A DNA stretch of 64,000 nt, from positions 124,001 to 188,000 of the forward strand of contig JAMPIV010014848.1 of assembly GCA_024509875.1 (NCBI GenBank), given 5' to 3'. Positions 9,346-23,120 of this stretch are shown one piece after another. How positions within the stretch are numbered: the first letter of the stretch is position 1; each line of letters begins with the position of its first letter. Source of the DNA: Oreohelix idahoensis. Taxonomy: Eukaryota; Mollusca; Gastropoda; Stylommatophora; Oreohelicidae. Below the pieces are notes generated by a model. The model was not told the origin of the DNA, searched no databases, and saw nothing but the letters and a program-made list of their open reading frames with translations. A program made the position numbers and the translations under genes.

Positions 9346-11754
9346 ATGGCTGACTTGGTCAAATTTAGGTCTGCTACACTGCAGGTGGGAAAAGAGCTTG
9401 GCATGGATGGTGACGCTCTGATCCGGTATGTCACGACGGAATGTGAAAAGTACACCGAGAGAGAAGCAAAGCAATTAGAAGCAGAGAGAGAAGCCAAGAA
9501 ATTAGAAGCAGAGAGAGAAGCCAAGAAATTAGAATTAGAAGCAGAGATAGAAGCCAAGAAATTAGAAGCGGAGAGAGAAGCCAAGAAATTAGAAGCAGAG
9601 AGAGAAGCCAAGAAATTAGAATTAGAAGCAGAGATAGAAGCCAAGAAATTAGAAGCGGAGAGAGAAGCCAAGAAATTAGAAGCTGAGAGAGAAGAAAGGA
9701 GGTTACAAGCAGAGAGAGACCATGAGCTGAAAATGAGACAGCTTGATCTTGAACTTCAGGCTGGGACTATCACCCATGGTAATAGCTCACCTCATTCTGC
9801 GAATAGCTCTTTTCAGAACACAGCAAATGGAGCCATGAACTTCCACCTAGATCCATTTGTTGAAAAGGAGGACGCAATTGAGTCATACCTGGATAGGTAT
9901 GAAAGGCTAGCCTCTACATATGGACTGGAAAAGGAGAAATGGAGTTTAAAGTTATCCCAGGGATTGAGAGGTATTGCATATGATGTGTTTCTGAAACTCC
10001 CCAAAGAAGATCAGGAAAATTATGAGATACTAAAGCAAGCCTTACTGATCCGGTATGAAAAGAACTCTGAGGCATATAGGAAGAAATTTAGAACTTCTAA
10101 ACCTCTACCTGGAGAAACATATAACCAGTTCTCAGCTAGGCTAGAAACGTATTTGTTGAAATGGAGTAGTTTAGGTAAGTATCAGAAAACCTACGAGGAT
10201 CTGAAAGAAATGGTTATGTTAGAGCAAGTGAAAGATTCCATGTCTCAAGAAATGAGGAAATTCCTTATGGAACAAGGAGCAGAGAGGCTGGAAGACACTT
10301 TGAAATGTGCAGAGAGGTACCAAGCCGCTCAAGCTGAACTAGTAGGAACGAAAAGGAAGCAGGTAGAAGGATATAAGCCACCACCGCAGAATACCGATTT
10401 TGACCAGATGGATCAACCATACAGAAACAAGCAAAGATTTGATAATAAAGACAAGAACCCTCAGACTCAGGAAAATAAACCCTATAAACAGGGAGCTAAG
10501 TGGTGCAAATTTTGTAAGATGAGCAACCACAACACGGATGAATGTGGGAGGAAAAAACCCCTTCATCATGCTGCATGTCTACAGGTGAGGACTTCTGTTA
10601 GGAAGGAACTGACTGTGGGTCAGAATAGCCTCCATCACCCACCTACCCAGGAGATAGTGACTGTGAATGGCAAACAAGTCACAGGAATGTATGACACAGG
10701 TTTGTCCTATGACGCAGTCGTGTGTGCATCTCTGGTGTGCCCTGAACAAATCACCACAGAAACAGTAGAGATTCAAGGGCCACTAAAAGGAACATCACCC
10801 CTTACATTACCCATAGCAAAGATTCATGTCAGTTGTCGCTATGTGGAAGGGGAGATAAATGCAGCTGTGATAGATGATCCCTTTTACCCCCTAATGTTGG
10901 GGCGTAAATATGTTTTCTTAGGAGACCCTGTAAAACCTATGGTTATGGCAGGAATCCAGACCAGGTCTGACTCCAGGAACATAGAGAGGGACACCAACTT
11001 AAAATTTCATTCAACTGAAATGAAACGGGCTCAAGAAGCAGACAGCACGTTGAAGCCTTGTTTTGGCAAATTATCAAAAACACATAAAGCTCCAAGGAAA
11101 GGACATTTCTATATGGAACATGGACTCTTGTACAGGAAAGCTGGAAGAGGGACGAAAAGTCATGGTCAAATCGTTGTACCATCCACCTATAGGAATAAGG
11201 TTATAGGCTGGGGACACATATCAACTTTGAGTAAACACCTGGGTAATGGTGCCACAAAACAAAGAATAGCCACCCAGTTCTACTGGCCAGGTATTACGGA
11301 AGACATAAATCAGTATGTAAATTCCTGTCCAGAGTGCACCTATGTAGATTCAGAAAGTCGACGGAAGAGTCTTCATCAAAAATCTACAAGCAAACCAGCA
11401 ATCAGGGGTACTCCTGAGATTTGCACGGGAGGGGAAAGGAAACATCCCACACAGGTTCAATGGCAGTCTGAACCCCATGCGCTGGAAAAAAGGAACAAAT
11501 CACGTAGCGAAAATCAAACACCTACGGATTTGCGAGGGAAAACCACATCCAACTATCAACGAAAAGAGGGCGGTAAACTTCATGGGAAACCTACCGACCC
11601 CGTTTCACCAGCAGTAAGAGCCTGGATGAAAAGCCGAACCGGAAGGAGAGAGATAGTAAAGGATGAATATATTATTGGAAAACAGAATGTGGGCGCAGAT
11701 TTTCTTAATCGCCATCCCACAGAGCTTGAGGAGGATAGAAAGAAGGAAAACTAA
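9346..11754 (+). CDS. El2 Gag-protease-integrase zinc domain, fused to RNase H tail
   Basis: 802 codons from ATG (MADLVKF). A coiled coil (about 40-130) contains an in-frame tandem duplication of about 29 residues built from EAKKLEAERE units. A SCAN-like capsid domain follows (about 165-340), then a CX2CX4HX4C knuckle (WCKFCKMSNHNTDEC, about 386-400). The retropepsin-like protease has its Asp in MYDTGLS (about 447). The integrase zinc domain has its histidines in GHISTLSKH and cysteines in CPEC, with FYWPGI between. A basic linker follows. The last 25 or so residues (YIIGKQNVGADFLNRHP) match the end of RNase H in El1 (YISGKTNLGADFLSRHP). The integrase core, RT and most of RNase H are therefore deleted, while the frame is open to the end. 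Confidence 0.88.
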   Translation: MADLVKFRSATLQVGKELGMDGDALIRYVTTECEKYTEREAKQLEAEREAKKLEAEREAKKLELEAEIEAKKLEAEREAKKLEAEREAKKLELEAEIEAKKLEAEREAKKLEAEREERRLQAERDHELKMRQLDLELQAGTITHGNSSPHSANSSFQNTANGAMNFHLDPFVEKEDAIESYLDRYERLASTYGLEKEKWSLKLSQGLRGIAYDVFLKLPKEDQENYEILKQALLIRYEKNSEAYRKKFRTSKPLPGETYNQFSARLETYLLKWSSLGKYQKTYEDLKEMVMLEQVKDSMSQEMRKFLMEQGAERLEDTLKCAERYQAAQAELVGTKRKQVEGYKPPPQNTDFDQMDQPYRNKQRFDNKDKNPQTQENKPYKQGAKWCKFCKMSNHNTDECGRKKPLHHAACLQVRTSVRKELTVGQNSLHHPPTQEIVTVNGKQVTGMYDTGLSYDAVVCASLVCPEQITTETVEIQGPLKGTSPLTLPIAKIHVSCRYVEGEINAAVIDDPFYPLMLGRKYVFLGDPVKPMVMAGIQTRSDSRNIERDTNLKFHSTEMKRAQEADSTLKPCFGKLSKTHKAPRKGHFYMEHGLLYRKAGRGTKSHGQIVVPSTYRNKVIGWGHISTLSKHLGNGATKQRIATQFYWPGITEDINQYVNSCPECTYVDSESRRKSLHQKSTSKPAIRGTPEICTGGERKHPTQVQWQSEPHALEKRNKSRSENQTPTDLRGKTTSNYQRKEGGKLHGKPTDPVSPAVRAWMKSRTGRREIVKDEYIIGKQNVGADFLNRHPTELEEDRKKEN

Positions 11755-11821
11755 CCTCGGAATGGTCGATTTGCAATTGTCTTGTACCCAATAGTTAAGC
11801 TAGATATCATCCAGCTTAAAA

Positions 11822-11834
11822 TATGGGGGAGCTA
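11822..11834 (+). promoter_or_regulatory. El2 polypurine tract (weak)
   Basis: TATGGGGGAGCTA lies directly before the LTR start TGTCGC. It is the only purine-rich stretch in the expected place. Confidence 0.55.
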
Positions 11835-13231
11835 TGTCGCAAAATTGGTTTCAAGTCATTGCAAATGAGTTCAGTTAGATTTATAAACCCATCTACGATC
11901 GAGTGACCGCTTTCAAAATGGCGGCGTATCAGCGAAATGTGTATCGGACAGAGGAAATCGCCAACGATAAAATAAAACGAAGGGAATCCGTATGAAAAGG
12001 ATTTTACATTTCAGTACAGGGAAGGATGGTGTATAACTGCATATAAGATGGAACGGTAGGAAGTTCTCATTTACGGAGATATATGCGTATTTCGGCTGCC
12101 CACAGTTACGCTAAAAGCATGTAAACTCACTTCTGTTCTAAATATTAAAATCAACAAATAACAGTTTGGGAATTTACATGGATAGGAAGATAGAGTTTTA
12201 TCCGCTGTATAAAACTAGATAAGATGGAACAATATGGATATTATATATGCCGAGAATGATAAAGGCAAAAGTTCAGTCGACGCACAGATCTGCCGAAATC
12301 ACTGTTCGGGAAGGATTTTTCAGGTTAGGTTTAAGCTGTGACGTCGGTACTCTCCGATACGTCCGCGCTATACGTATTTAAAGCGGATCGGTAAACTGAG
12401 AGAGATACACAACGCAAGAGGTTGAGACAAGACTGAGGGCAGATAACGCCACGACTCTAAATCCATCTGAAGTGTGAGCGGATCGCCAGAAAATTTCAGT
12501 CTAAGTGTCTGGAGTCTGAGGACTGTCCAGTATCAGAAGCCGGTGCAGTTCATCCGAGGCCATCCCACAAAAGTGCAGGACTCCAAAGAGTGAACTTCAA
12601 CTGGTCATTGGCATCCCTACTGTTGGGCCTACCAAGTCTGATATCAGCAAAGGACAGTTTCCGCAGTATCAAGTTGGAAAGATAAGTGTCCTGTTTGACA
12701 CTGACCACCTATACATGTGAAACAGCCAATAGTTGAAAACAATAAGTAACCATACATAAACTCAGTCAACTGATGACAGTTATCCTAAAATTCAAAGGAC
12801 TAATAACAGTGATTTCAGTAACTTTATTATTTAAGATCTTGAAGTCTAAACAGACAATAATAGTAATTGTGTGAATATTTTTATATATATGTGTATACTC
12901 TTTTCCAACTAGTAGAAATAGAATATTAGTGTAATTATTAAACTATTTTAACTGTACCTGAGGATTTATTCACTTCTTCCATTTGTGGTTTCAGTGAATG
13001 TTCATTTTACTTATCCCCTAGAATAAAAGTAATCATAAGATAGTCACAGGGAGGAGACACCTTAAATCCTGGTACTACTTCTTACCAACTGGGCCAGGGT
13101 TTTCACAGTCTGACTATTTTTATGATAACAATACACCAGTGCTTATTTCTAAGACTGGGGTATTACTTGTAAGACCAGAACTCTTTACTGGCATACTGTT
13201 ACATAATAAATAATTTTAAATAACCCCCCAC
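11835..13231 (+). repeat. El2 3' LTR
   Basis: Starts TGTCGCAAAATTGG after the polypurine tract. Relative to the 5' LTR it carries private changes: AAAAGTTCAG for AAAATTTCAG, GGACTCC for GGACCCC, TTATTATTT for TTATCCTTT, one fewer TA, and a changed terminus. Its last bases merge into the inverted LTR (CCCACTGTAGCGG), so the exact right end is ambiguous between 13231 and 13235. Confidence 0.88.
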
Positions 13232-14634
13232 TGTAGCGGGAGGTTATTTAAAATTATTTATTATGTAACAGTATGCCAGTAAAGAGTTCTGGTCTTACAA
13301 GTAATACCCCAGTCTTAGAAATAAGCACTGGTGTATTGTTATCATAAAAATAGTCAGACTGTGAAAACCCTGGCCCAGTTGGTAAGAAGTAGTACCAGGA
13401 TTTAAGGTGTCTCCTCCCTGTGACTATCTTATGATTACTTTTATTCTAGGGGATAAGTAAAATGAACATTCACTGAAACCACAAATGGAAGAAGTGAATA
13501 AATCCTCAGGTACAGTTAAAATAGTTTAATAATTACACTAATATTCTATTTCTACTAGTTGGAAAAGAGTATACACATATATATATAAAAATATTCACAC
13601 AATTACTATTATTGTCTGTTTAGACTTCAAGATCTTAAAGGATAAAGTTACTGAAATCACTGTTATTAGTCCTTTGAATTTTAGGATAACTGTCATCAGT
13701 TGACTGAGTTTATGTATGGTTACTTATTGTTTTCAACTATTGGCTGTTTCACATGTATAGGTGGTCAGTGTCAAACAGGACACTTATCTTTCCAACTTGA
13801 TACTGCGGAAACTGTCCTTTGCTGATATCAGACTTGGTAGGCCCAACAGTAGGGATGCCAATGACCAGTTGAAGTTCACTCTTTGGGGTCCTGCACTTTT
13901 GTGGGATGGCCTCGGATGAACTGCACCGGCTTCTGATACTGGACAGTCCTCAGACTCCAGACACTTAGACTGAAATTTTCTGGCGATCCGCTCACACTTC
14001 AGATGGATTTAGAGTCGTGGCGTTATCTGCCCTCAGTCTTGTCTCAACCTCTTGCGTTGTGTATCTCTCTCAGTTTACCGATCCGCTTTAAATACGTATA
14101 GCGCGGACGTATCGGAGAGTACCGACGTCACAGCTTAAACCTAACCTGAAAAATCCTTCCCGAACAGTGATTTCGGCAGATCTGTGCGTCGACTGAAATT
14201 TTGCCTTTATCATTCTCGGCATATATAATATCCATATTGTTCCATCTTATCTAGTTTTATACAGCGGATAAAACTCTATCTTCCTATCCATGTAAATTCC
14301 CAAACTGTTATTTGTTGATTTTAATATTTAGAACAGAAGTGAGTTTACATGCTTTTAGCGTAACTGTGGGCAGCCGAAATACGCATATATCTCCGTAAAT
14401 GAGAACTTCCTACCGTTCCATCTTATATGCAGTTATACACCATCCTTCCCTGTACTGAAATGTAAAATCCTTTTCATACGGATTCCCTTCGTTTTATTTT
14501 ATCGTTGACGATTTCCTCTGTCCGATACACATTTCGCTGATACGCCGCCATTTTGAAAGCGGTCACTCGATCGTAGATGGGTTTATAAATCTAACTGAAC
14601 TCATTTGCAATGACTTGAAACCAATTTTGCGACA
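13232..14634 (-). repeat. Inverted third LTR of the El2 family
   Basis: Reverse complement of the El2 LTR over its full length. In plus orientation it starts TGTAGCGGGAGG and ends ATTTTGCGACA. No internal element sequence adjoins it: the right flank (CCAGTGTTGGAG) is not a polypurine tract. It is therefore a solo or 5' LTR fused tail-to-tail to El2. At the four differing sites checked it agrees with El2's 5' LTR and not with the adjacent 3' LTR. Confidence 0.88.
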
Positions 14635-17600
14635 CCAGTGTTGGAGATCGGCTACAAAAATATGTGGACAATCATGGGAAACAATTTGAAACTTGCTTGT
14701 GATTAACTTGCACATATTTAAAAAAAAAACATATTTTAAAATTTGGAGGTAACTATTTGTTTTATTTCTCAATAAAACATACTTTAAAAATCTAATGGGT
14801 GTAACCGTATTGCCTTCCCTGCTTTGCAGTAGTGGTCCAACAGTGGCCAAAACTCAAGAGTATCTAATATGGCTTCCAGGGTATCTACCTTTGCAAAAGA
14901 TTACTCCTGGCAGAGATGTAGATAGAATGGTGATGACACTTCTGTTACAAAGGGAGTCTTCACAAGATATTCAGAATAAGCGAGAACAATACAGCTTTGA
15001 CTGGGTATGTGTCGTACGGTAGGTTAATTGGTTTATTGAGCCCAGTCTAAGTAAAGAGTAGAGGTTGACTGATACACGAGAATGTATAGAAAATAGATTT
15101 CACTAGTGGTAGGTTGAGGGAAAGATATGTCTCTGGAGTGAGTAGGTTACTCTCAACCAGCCTATCCGTACAACTATGCTTTATTATGAGACAATCTTTG
15201 CCTCCCTGTCTAATGAAAGAACAGGTTACTTTACACATACACAGCGATATGTGACAACAATGACACACAAACGTGAAAAAACTAAAGATAAATGGGTATG
15301 GGTCTGACCAACACACAAAGTTAAGTTTTCTTGTTGTTTATTATCATTAAACTGTTTTACAACATCAAGTTACGCAAAGAATATCAAGAAAAAAAAGCAT
15401 TTACATATAGAGGAAACTAAAGAAGGATGGTGCGATATAAAGGAAAATAATCCAAAGAAAATATTTACCCAAAGGTTGAAGGTTAGCACTAGGTATACAG
15501 AATAACAACATTGGTACAATAAAAGACCAAGTAAAGTATACAGAATCAAATCACCAAAGATTAATAGATAATTTCCAGCAACAATAAAGTTAACACACGC
15601 TCTCTCATTCATGTGACCACCTCTCAGACTCTTACCTTATTTGTATTTCTTCCCTTGGGTCTGTGTTATTGTAAAATACCTGCCACCTCTGTAAAGTGGT
15701 CACCTCTGTAAAATATGTGACTTCTTCTCCTTACGCAAACCAGTGGTGAATATGATGGGTGCTGCAGGTAGAACAAAGGTCAACTCAACCGACGCAGGAT
15801 TATGCAGATATGGAGTGAGAGTGTAAAGTGTTAGTTATGCGAATGGTGGAATGTTCGTATGTTGACCAGTATAAGGCACTCATTCACTCATAGCTATAAG
15901 TCACCGATACAGACTGCTGTGGTCGTTTCGTACTGTTTATTAGGACGCACACACTTGGACAGAACGGATAAAGTCATAGGTACATGTTGACACAGTAAAT
16001 CATGGTATTTGAATAGTAGGTGGCAACATCAAACATCATTTCGTATAGCATAAATACAATAGACGATATAAGTAGAACCCTCAATGTTGTGGTGTATTAT
16101 CGCCTTATACTTCCACTGACTGAGGTGAATATGTAGACATGGATAAGAGTTCACTGACCGAACCCTTTTTCTTGGTTAAGTTCTTAAGCTGTATATATCA
16201 GATGTTTATACAATAATGTTACACCACGATAGTGGGTTTTTCCATCATAGCAAGATCTCCGTACCACTGTCCGATAGTAGGATAAATATTCCGTTCTCTT
16301 GACAGTGATCCATTGTAATGACAGTAATCCAAAATGGCCACCTTCTTGAGTTTCGCTCACTCACTCAGAAGAAGGATAAATGATGGGCCGAAGTTAATTC
16401 GTAATATGGATTAAATATTCTCATAGAATTTCCATACAGTTCTATATCAATAAGGTTGCTTCATGTAGTTCACAAGAGCTGTAGGATAACCTGTCATCTT
16501 CGTCGATATACAAACGATTCTAGATGCTCGATAACACGATGTCCATCTAGATCTAACTAAATGGAGATCTTTAAAGGGTCTGGTATTACCTGGAGTCCGA
16601 ATTAAACACAATAAAGTACATGAGGAGAATCTCTGACAATAGAATCTCGCAGAGACACAATCTCCTTCTGAAAGATCATTCACAGATCACTTTCAACCAT
16701 TTTACAGGACCAGCCCAAAAAACACACACAGCCATTATCAGGCGGCTTCGTCGAGACTCACTACGCATGCCTCGAAAAACGAATACCTGCCCCAGAGTTC
16801 AGCACAAAGAATATAGTCCGACCTAAACATACAAAGATATACAATATAAGACCGAATCCTCTTGCACTAGACAAGTAATACATATAAATTCAGGCCATAA
16901 ACATATTGAACAAGATCAATCTATTTTCTGGCTATCACAAAATGCGAAATGCATGAATCTCGTATTCATACGCCAAATCAATATATTCAAGAGAGATCAC
17001 TCATATAATTAAAAGTATAAATCAAATTATGGGTGATATAACTTTGACTGTAACAAAAGTAATCTCTTTTTCATATCAACTAGTCATATCATAAATTTGT
17101 AATCTGTGCGTCACATATGTGCGCAACAGTTATCCCTTGGTACATTTATTCCATGGATATAATCCCTACTGGTTCTGTTGACTAATGTATCATCCCAGCT
17201 GTCGAGGATACAAATTGGCCCCACAAAAAAACTAATGAGGTGAACGCCGAATAATTTTACTTCCACGATAAATCCTGGTGACTATATGAGTCATAAAGGG
17301 GTGTCTTCACTGTTCTAAAAAAATTAGCACTGTTCCTCCGATGGGTGCACAGGGGAATGTGATTTTAGATACAGGAACTACAACTGAATAATTTCGTTGC
17401 GACAACTCTTGCAGTGTTGAGGGCGGGCGAGAAAAACCGTCCTGTTTCCCGCTCGGCTGGAACGTCTGTTTGGATATATAAAGGGTTTACTACAGATATT
17501 GAATATGTGAGGGTCCTTGGTGTTTACCGTTTTAAGAGAGGGGACCACTTCTAGAAAATCTGGAAAAATCCGGTTGTCACAAATGATGATGATGGATTTT

Positions 17601-18002
17601 CTATCGGCCGACTCTTTGTCAGAGTGCCAGACCTTGCGCGACGTATATTTTAGTACTCCACTTGGATTACAACTGTCAGGTGTTGAGGAAAAATAATAAT
17701 AATTTTCAGGTATACGCCACTGTTGGCTGATAAAACAGTATCCTGGATTTGGTAAGTCCAGTATTATAAGTTACAGTCATACAGTATCTCGACTTGTACA
17801 CGCTTAACCATAGAAATGGAAAAGGAAACGAAAAGAAATGACCGCTGGACGCTACTTTGGATCAGGTCTGCAGAAATTACAGAATAAAAATCTCCACGAA
17901 TCACTTTTTAACCAGTAATCCAAAAGAAATGATTTTAAGGCCGCGCGATAGATTCTTCTCAAATGATGAGTGACGACTGATAGATGGGTTATAGAAACAG
18001 TA
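14635..18002. other. No gene recognised
   Basis: About 3.4 kb without a convincing coding region or RNA gene; the short ORFs lack recognisable domains. There is a TATA-like GGATATATAAAGGG near 17470 and a purine-rich TTTTAAGAGAGGGGACC near 17540, but no repeat partner, so I do not call an LTR here. Confidence 0.5.
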
Positions 18003-20474
<2,472 letters not shown>

Positions 20475-20639
20475 GTGCGACAATTGAGAGCAAATAATAA
20501 AAATCAGTACCACAAATATACCGATACTGCCGGAGATAAACAAAGGTCGATAGGGGCTGTCCCGTTTTATCACAATGGGAACCTACTTATGCGCCCCCCC
20601 CCCCTTTCCCGTATGTGTGTGAGAGAGAGAGATTATTTT

Positions 20640-20890
20640 TTTACTATGTGGTGCAGTTCTCTAGGTCAGTCTATTCTTAACACTTATTCTACAGTTACGG
20701 GTGAATTGCATGCCTGTAAATAATCTAATACTTGTATTCTCTGTTTTTCATAGTTCTTACATTTTAGTAGGAACTGTTCTATATTATTGTTTTGTATACA
20801 TTCTGCACCTCTAAAAATAGAGTGGTTGATAAGGGGCATCCCTGTCGTACTCCTGTCTTCACCTCAAAGGTTAGGTTGCTCTGCCCAACA
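20640..20890 (-). pseudogene. LINE ORF2 C-terminal remnant
   Basis: The minus strand reads a piece with IEQFLLKCKNYEKQR, typical of the C-terminal cysteine-containing region after the reverse transcriptase in several LINE families. A related piece occurs at 42580-42790. There are no conserved catalytic motifs in this fragment, so the clade is not assigned. Confidence 0.5.
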
Positions 20891-20904
20891 CTTCTGCATT
20901 TCAC

Positions 20905-21716
20905 TACTAGCACATTCACATCAACATATCCAGGAAAAAACTGATAGACTTAATAAGTTTAACCAGCAGGTGGGCTTGAACATCAATTTAAGGAAATCAG
21001 AGGTCATGACGCTCAATGTGAGCAACCCTGAGCCCATATCAGTAAAGAATCAGCAACTGGTACAGACAGACACCTTCACATACCTAGGATGCATAGTAAC
21101 ACCAGACGGCGGGGCAAGCAAAGACATCAACATCAGAATGAATAAGGCAAGAACAGCCTTTTTTAGCCTAAACAACATCTGGAAGCACTCTCAATACAGC
21201 ACAAGCACAAAATTAAGATTATATCAGAGCTGTGTGCTTTCTGTGCTTCTCTATGGTGCGGAATGCTAGAGAGTTAAGAGAAGGAAATGTCGAAATTGTC
21301 CTCTTTTCACACAACATGCCTAAGAAATATTCACCGAATCTTTTGGCCGAATACCATCACCAACCAAGATCTGCTTACTCAGAGCAAGCAAGAGGACTTG
21401 CACACCATCATAGCTGGCAGATGCTGGAGCTGGGTTGGCCATGGCCTCAGAAGAGACCCCGATGCCATCACAAGAACAGCTATGCTTTGGACCCCTGAAG
21501 GAAAACGAAAGAGAGGCCGACCAAAAACAACCTGGCGGAGGACTGTGGAGGCTGAGATGCAAAGAATGAACCAGAGTTGGGGCACTGTACGAAGGATGGC
21601 CACCGACCGAGCAAAGTGGAATCAATTTGTTGTTGCCCTACAAGACGCCACAAGGCGTGATGTCCACTAACTGCTTTGACGGTCGGCGGCTAAGGATCAA
21701 AGAAGAAGAAGAAGCT
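20905..21716 (+). pseudogene. LINE reverse transcriptase 3' part (5' truncated)
   Basis: Reads the thumb and C-terminal part of a non-LTR reverse transcriptase: a QQVGLNINLRKSE segment, a TYLGCIVTPDG motif, an SVLLYGAE motif ending at a stop (about 21269), then in another frame SWVGHGLRRDP, GKRKRGRPKTTWRRTVE and AKWNQFVVAL. One frameshift separates the halves, so the copy is dead. It ends in an (AAG)n tail near 21713, marking a true LINE 3' end. The same 3' end recurs at 57880-58052 and, more diverged, at 51190-51356. It abuts the hAT fragment to the right. Likely an RTE-like or related family; the clade is inferred. Confidence 0.8.
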
Positions 21717-22553
21717 CCATATCAGGAAGCATTGTCCGTACATAAATTATTAAAGAAGAAAACTGGCTAATAGTGGTGCTCTCATCAATCAACAGGGAAA
21801 TTTTACAATTTTATTCAATTATTTTCTGAATAAGGGTTTGTTTCATTTCATTTCCAATATGTTTCACTATATTAATGCAAGCATTTGTGGAATGGAGAAT
21901 TCCGCCCTATGTCATAACCATTGACTTCTTGAAGATCAATTTGAGATTCAAAATCATTGAAAGCCGGATTTTTTTTTTTTTACAACTTTATAAGCTGTTC
22001 TGAATATTTGAGAAGTGATTTCTTTTTCATTTTCAAATGCATGTGAACAAGCTACTTCCAATTTATTTTCTTTTGCAGTGGCTACTGTTTTAGTGGCAGC
22101 CTTATGAGCTGAACTGATTTTATGTTCATGAATTTTCTTGCGTAGTGAAGTCATTTGATCCTTTTTATTTTCACTGCAGTAAGAAGTTTGAACATTTGCC
22201 CATGGCTTTGACATATTCATACCTTGTTTGTTTCTTTCCGGTCCCAAACTACCCACTTCGTTGCATATTTTACAGCCAAGATGTTTATTTTTCACCAACA
22301 ACCACTCATTCTTCTCACAAAATTCAGCTTTTTTATCTAGAGTCCAACAGTCGGGCATATCTTCCTGTGGTGCTTTCTTCGCCGTCGCAACAAACAATTG
22401 TTCGATTTCTCCAGGTTCTGGGTCTCTTTCATCTGCAGTATCCATTGGAAAAGAATTTGCTTCCACGGCATCACTCTTAGGCTCATTGCTCGCAAGTTTT
22501 AATGTTTTAGCTGCGGGAGCGGAAGAGAAAGACTGCGTAATTTTATAATTCAA
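21717..22553 (-). pseudogene. hAT-type transposase, N-terminal half (inverted relative to its C-terminal half)
   Basis: The minus strand encodes about 199 residues without a stop and continues, with stops and frameshifts, to 21717. It contains a zinc-finger-like LGCKICNEVGSLG stretch followed by a His-rich helix (IHEHKISSAHKAA), then EITSQIFRTAYK, and further downstream an LLIDESTT segment. This arrangement is typical of KIAA1586/ZMYM6-like hAT transposases. The first listed codon is TTG, so the true N-terminus is missing. The C-terminal half lies on the opposite strand at 23120-24200. Non-functional. Confidence 0.75.
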
Positions 22554-22555
22554 CT

Positions 22556-23120
22556 CCGCCTATGCCGGTCCCAAGCCCGGATGAAAAAGGAGGAGGGCGG
22601 CCTGCATGGAGGCCGTAAGGAGGCAGCCCCTCCACCATGCAAAGGCACAACAGGCCAATCACCTGTTTGCTTTAAACTATGATTACGAGCAATATAAGAG
22701 AGAAAACCGGACTGATTCTAAAGGCGACGAACTGGAACGGACTACGGACTACGACTTATGGAACTTGGAACACAAGAAGTATAAATGGGAAAGAAGAGGA
22801 GCTGGTGGAAGAGATGAGGAAAGCAAAACTAGAAATCCTGGCTATAACGGAAAAAAAGAAAAAAGGACAAGGAGTCATGGATCTCGATGGCGACACTCTG
22901 CTCTACAGTGGTGTACCCACATCTGAAAGAGCTAAAGGGGGCGTGGGTTGCATTGTGGCCAAAAACCAGAAAGATAGTATCAAGGGATGGAACTTTGTCT
23001 CGGAGCGCATTATGGTTGTAAAACTAAAAGAAGGAGAAACCATAGTCAACCTGGTCATAGTGTATGGGCCAAATGAGGATGAGAGAGCAGAGGTCAAGGA
23101 GGAATTCTTCGAGCTTTCTG
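22556..23120 (+). pseudogene. LINE 5' region with apurinic endonuclease N-terminus (3' truncated)
   Basis: Starts with TATGCCGGTCCCAAGCCCGG, a sequence I recognise from 5' regions of RTE-like LINEs. It then encodes the start of an APE-type endonuclease: TWNTRSING, LEILAITE, GVGCIVAK and NLVIVYGPN. It breaks off near 23118, where hAT sequence begins, so most of the endonuclease and all of the RT are absent. It lies exactly between the two oppositely oriented hAT halves. Confidence 0.72.

Larger units (their letters stand above)
7718..13231 (+). mobile_element. El2: non-autonomous Gmr1-like gypsy element
   Basis: Plus-strand element: 5' LTR (7718-9066, first about 54 bp displaced by El1), primer binding site from 9068, one long ORF (9346-11754), polypurine tract (11822-11834) and 3' LTR (11835 to about 13231). 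The LTRs differ at only a handful of sites over 1.35 kb. The single ORF covers gag, protease and integrase zinc domain and ends in the last residues of RNase H, so the integrase core, RT and most of RNase H have been deleted. The 3' LTR is joined tail-to-tail to an inverted LTR, so no right-hand target duplication can be read. Confidence 0.88.

Noticed and set aside
14563..15316. Short ORFs right of the inverted LTR
   Set aside because: No motif, and one overlaps the LTR end; chance ORFs.
17380..17560. Possible LTR boundary (GTTGCGACA near 17396) and polypurine-like AAGAGAGGGGACC
   Set aside because: No second copy in the window and no consistent spacing; not enough to call an element.
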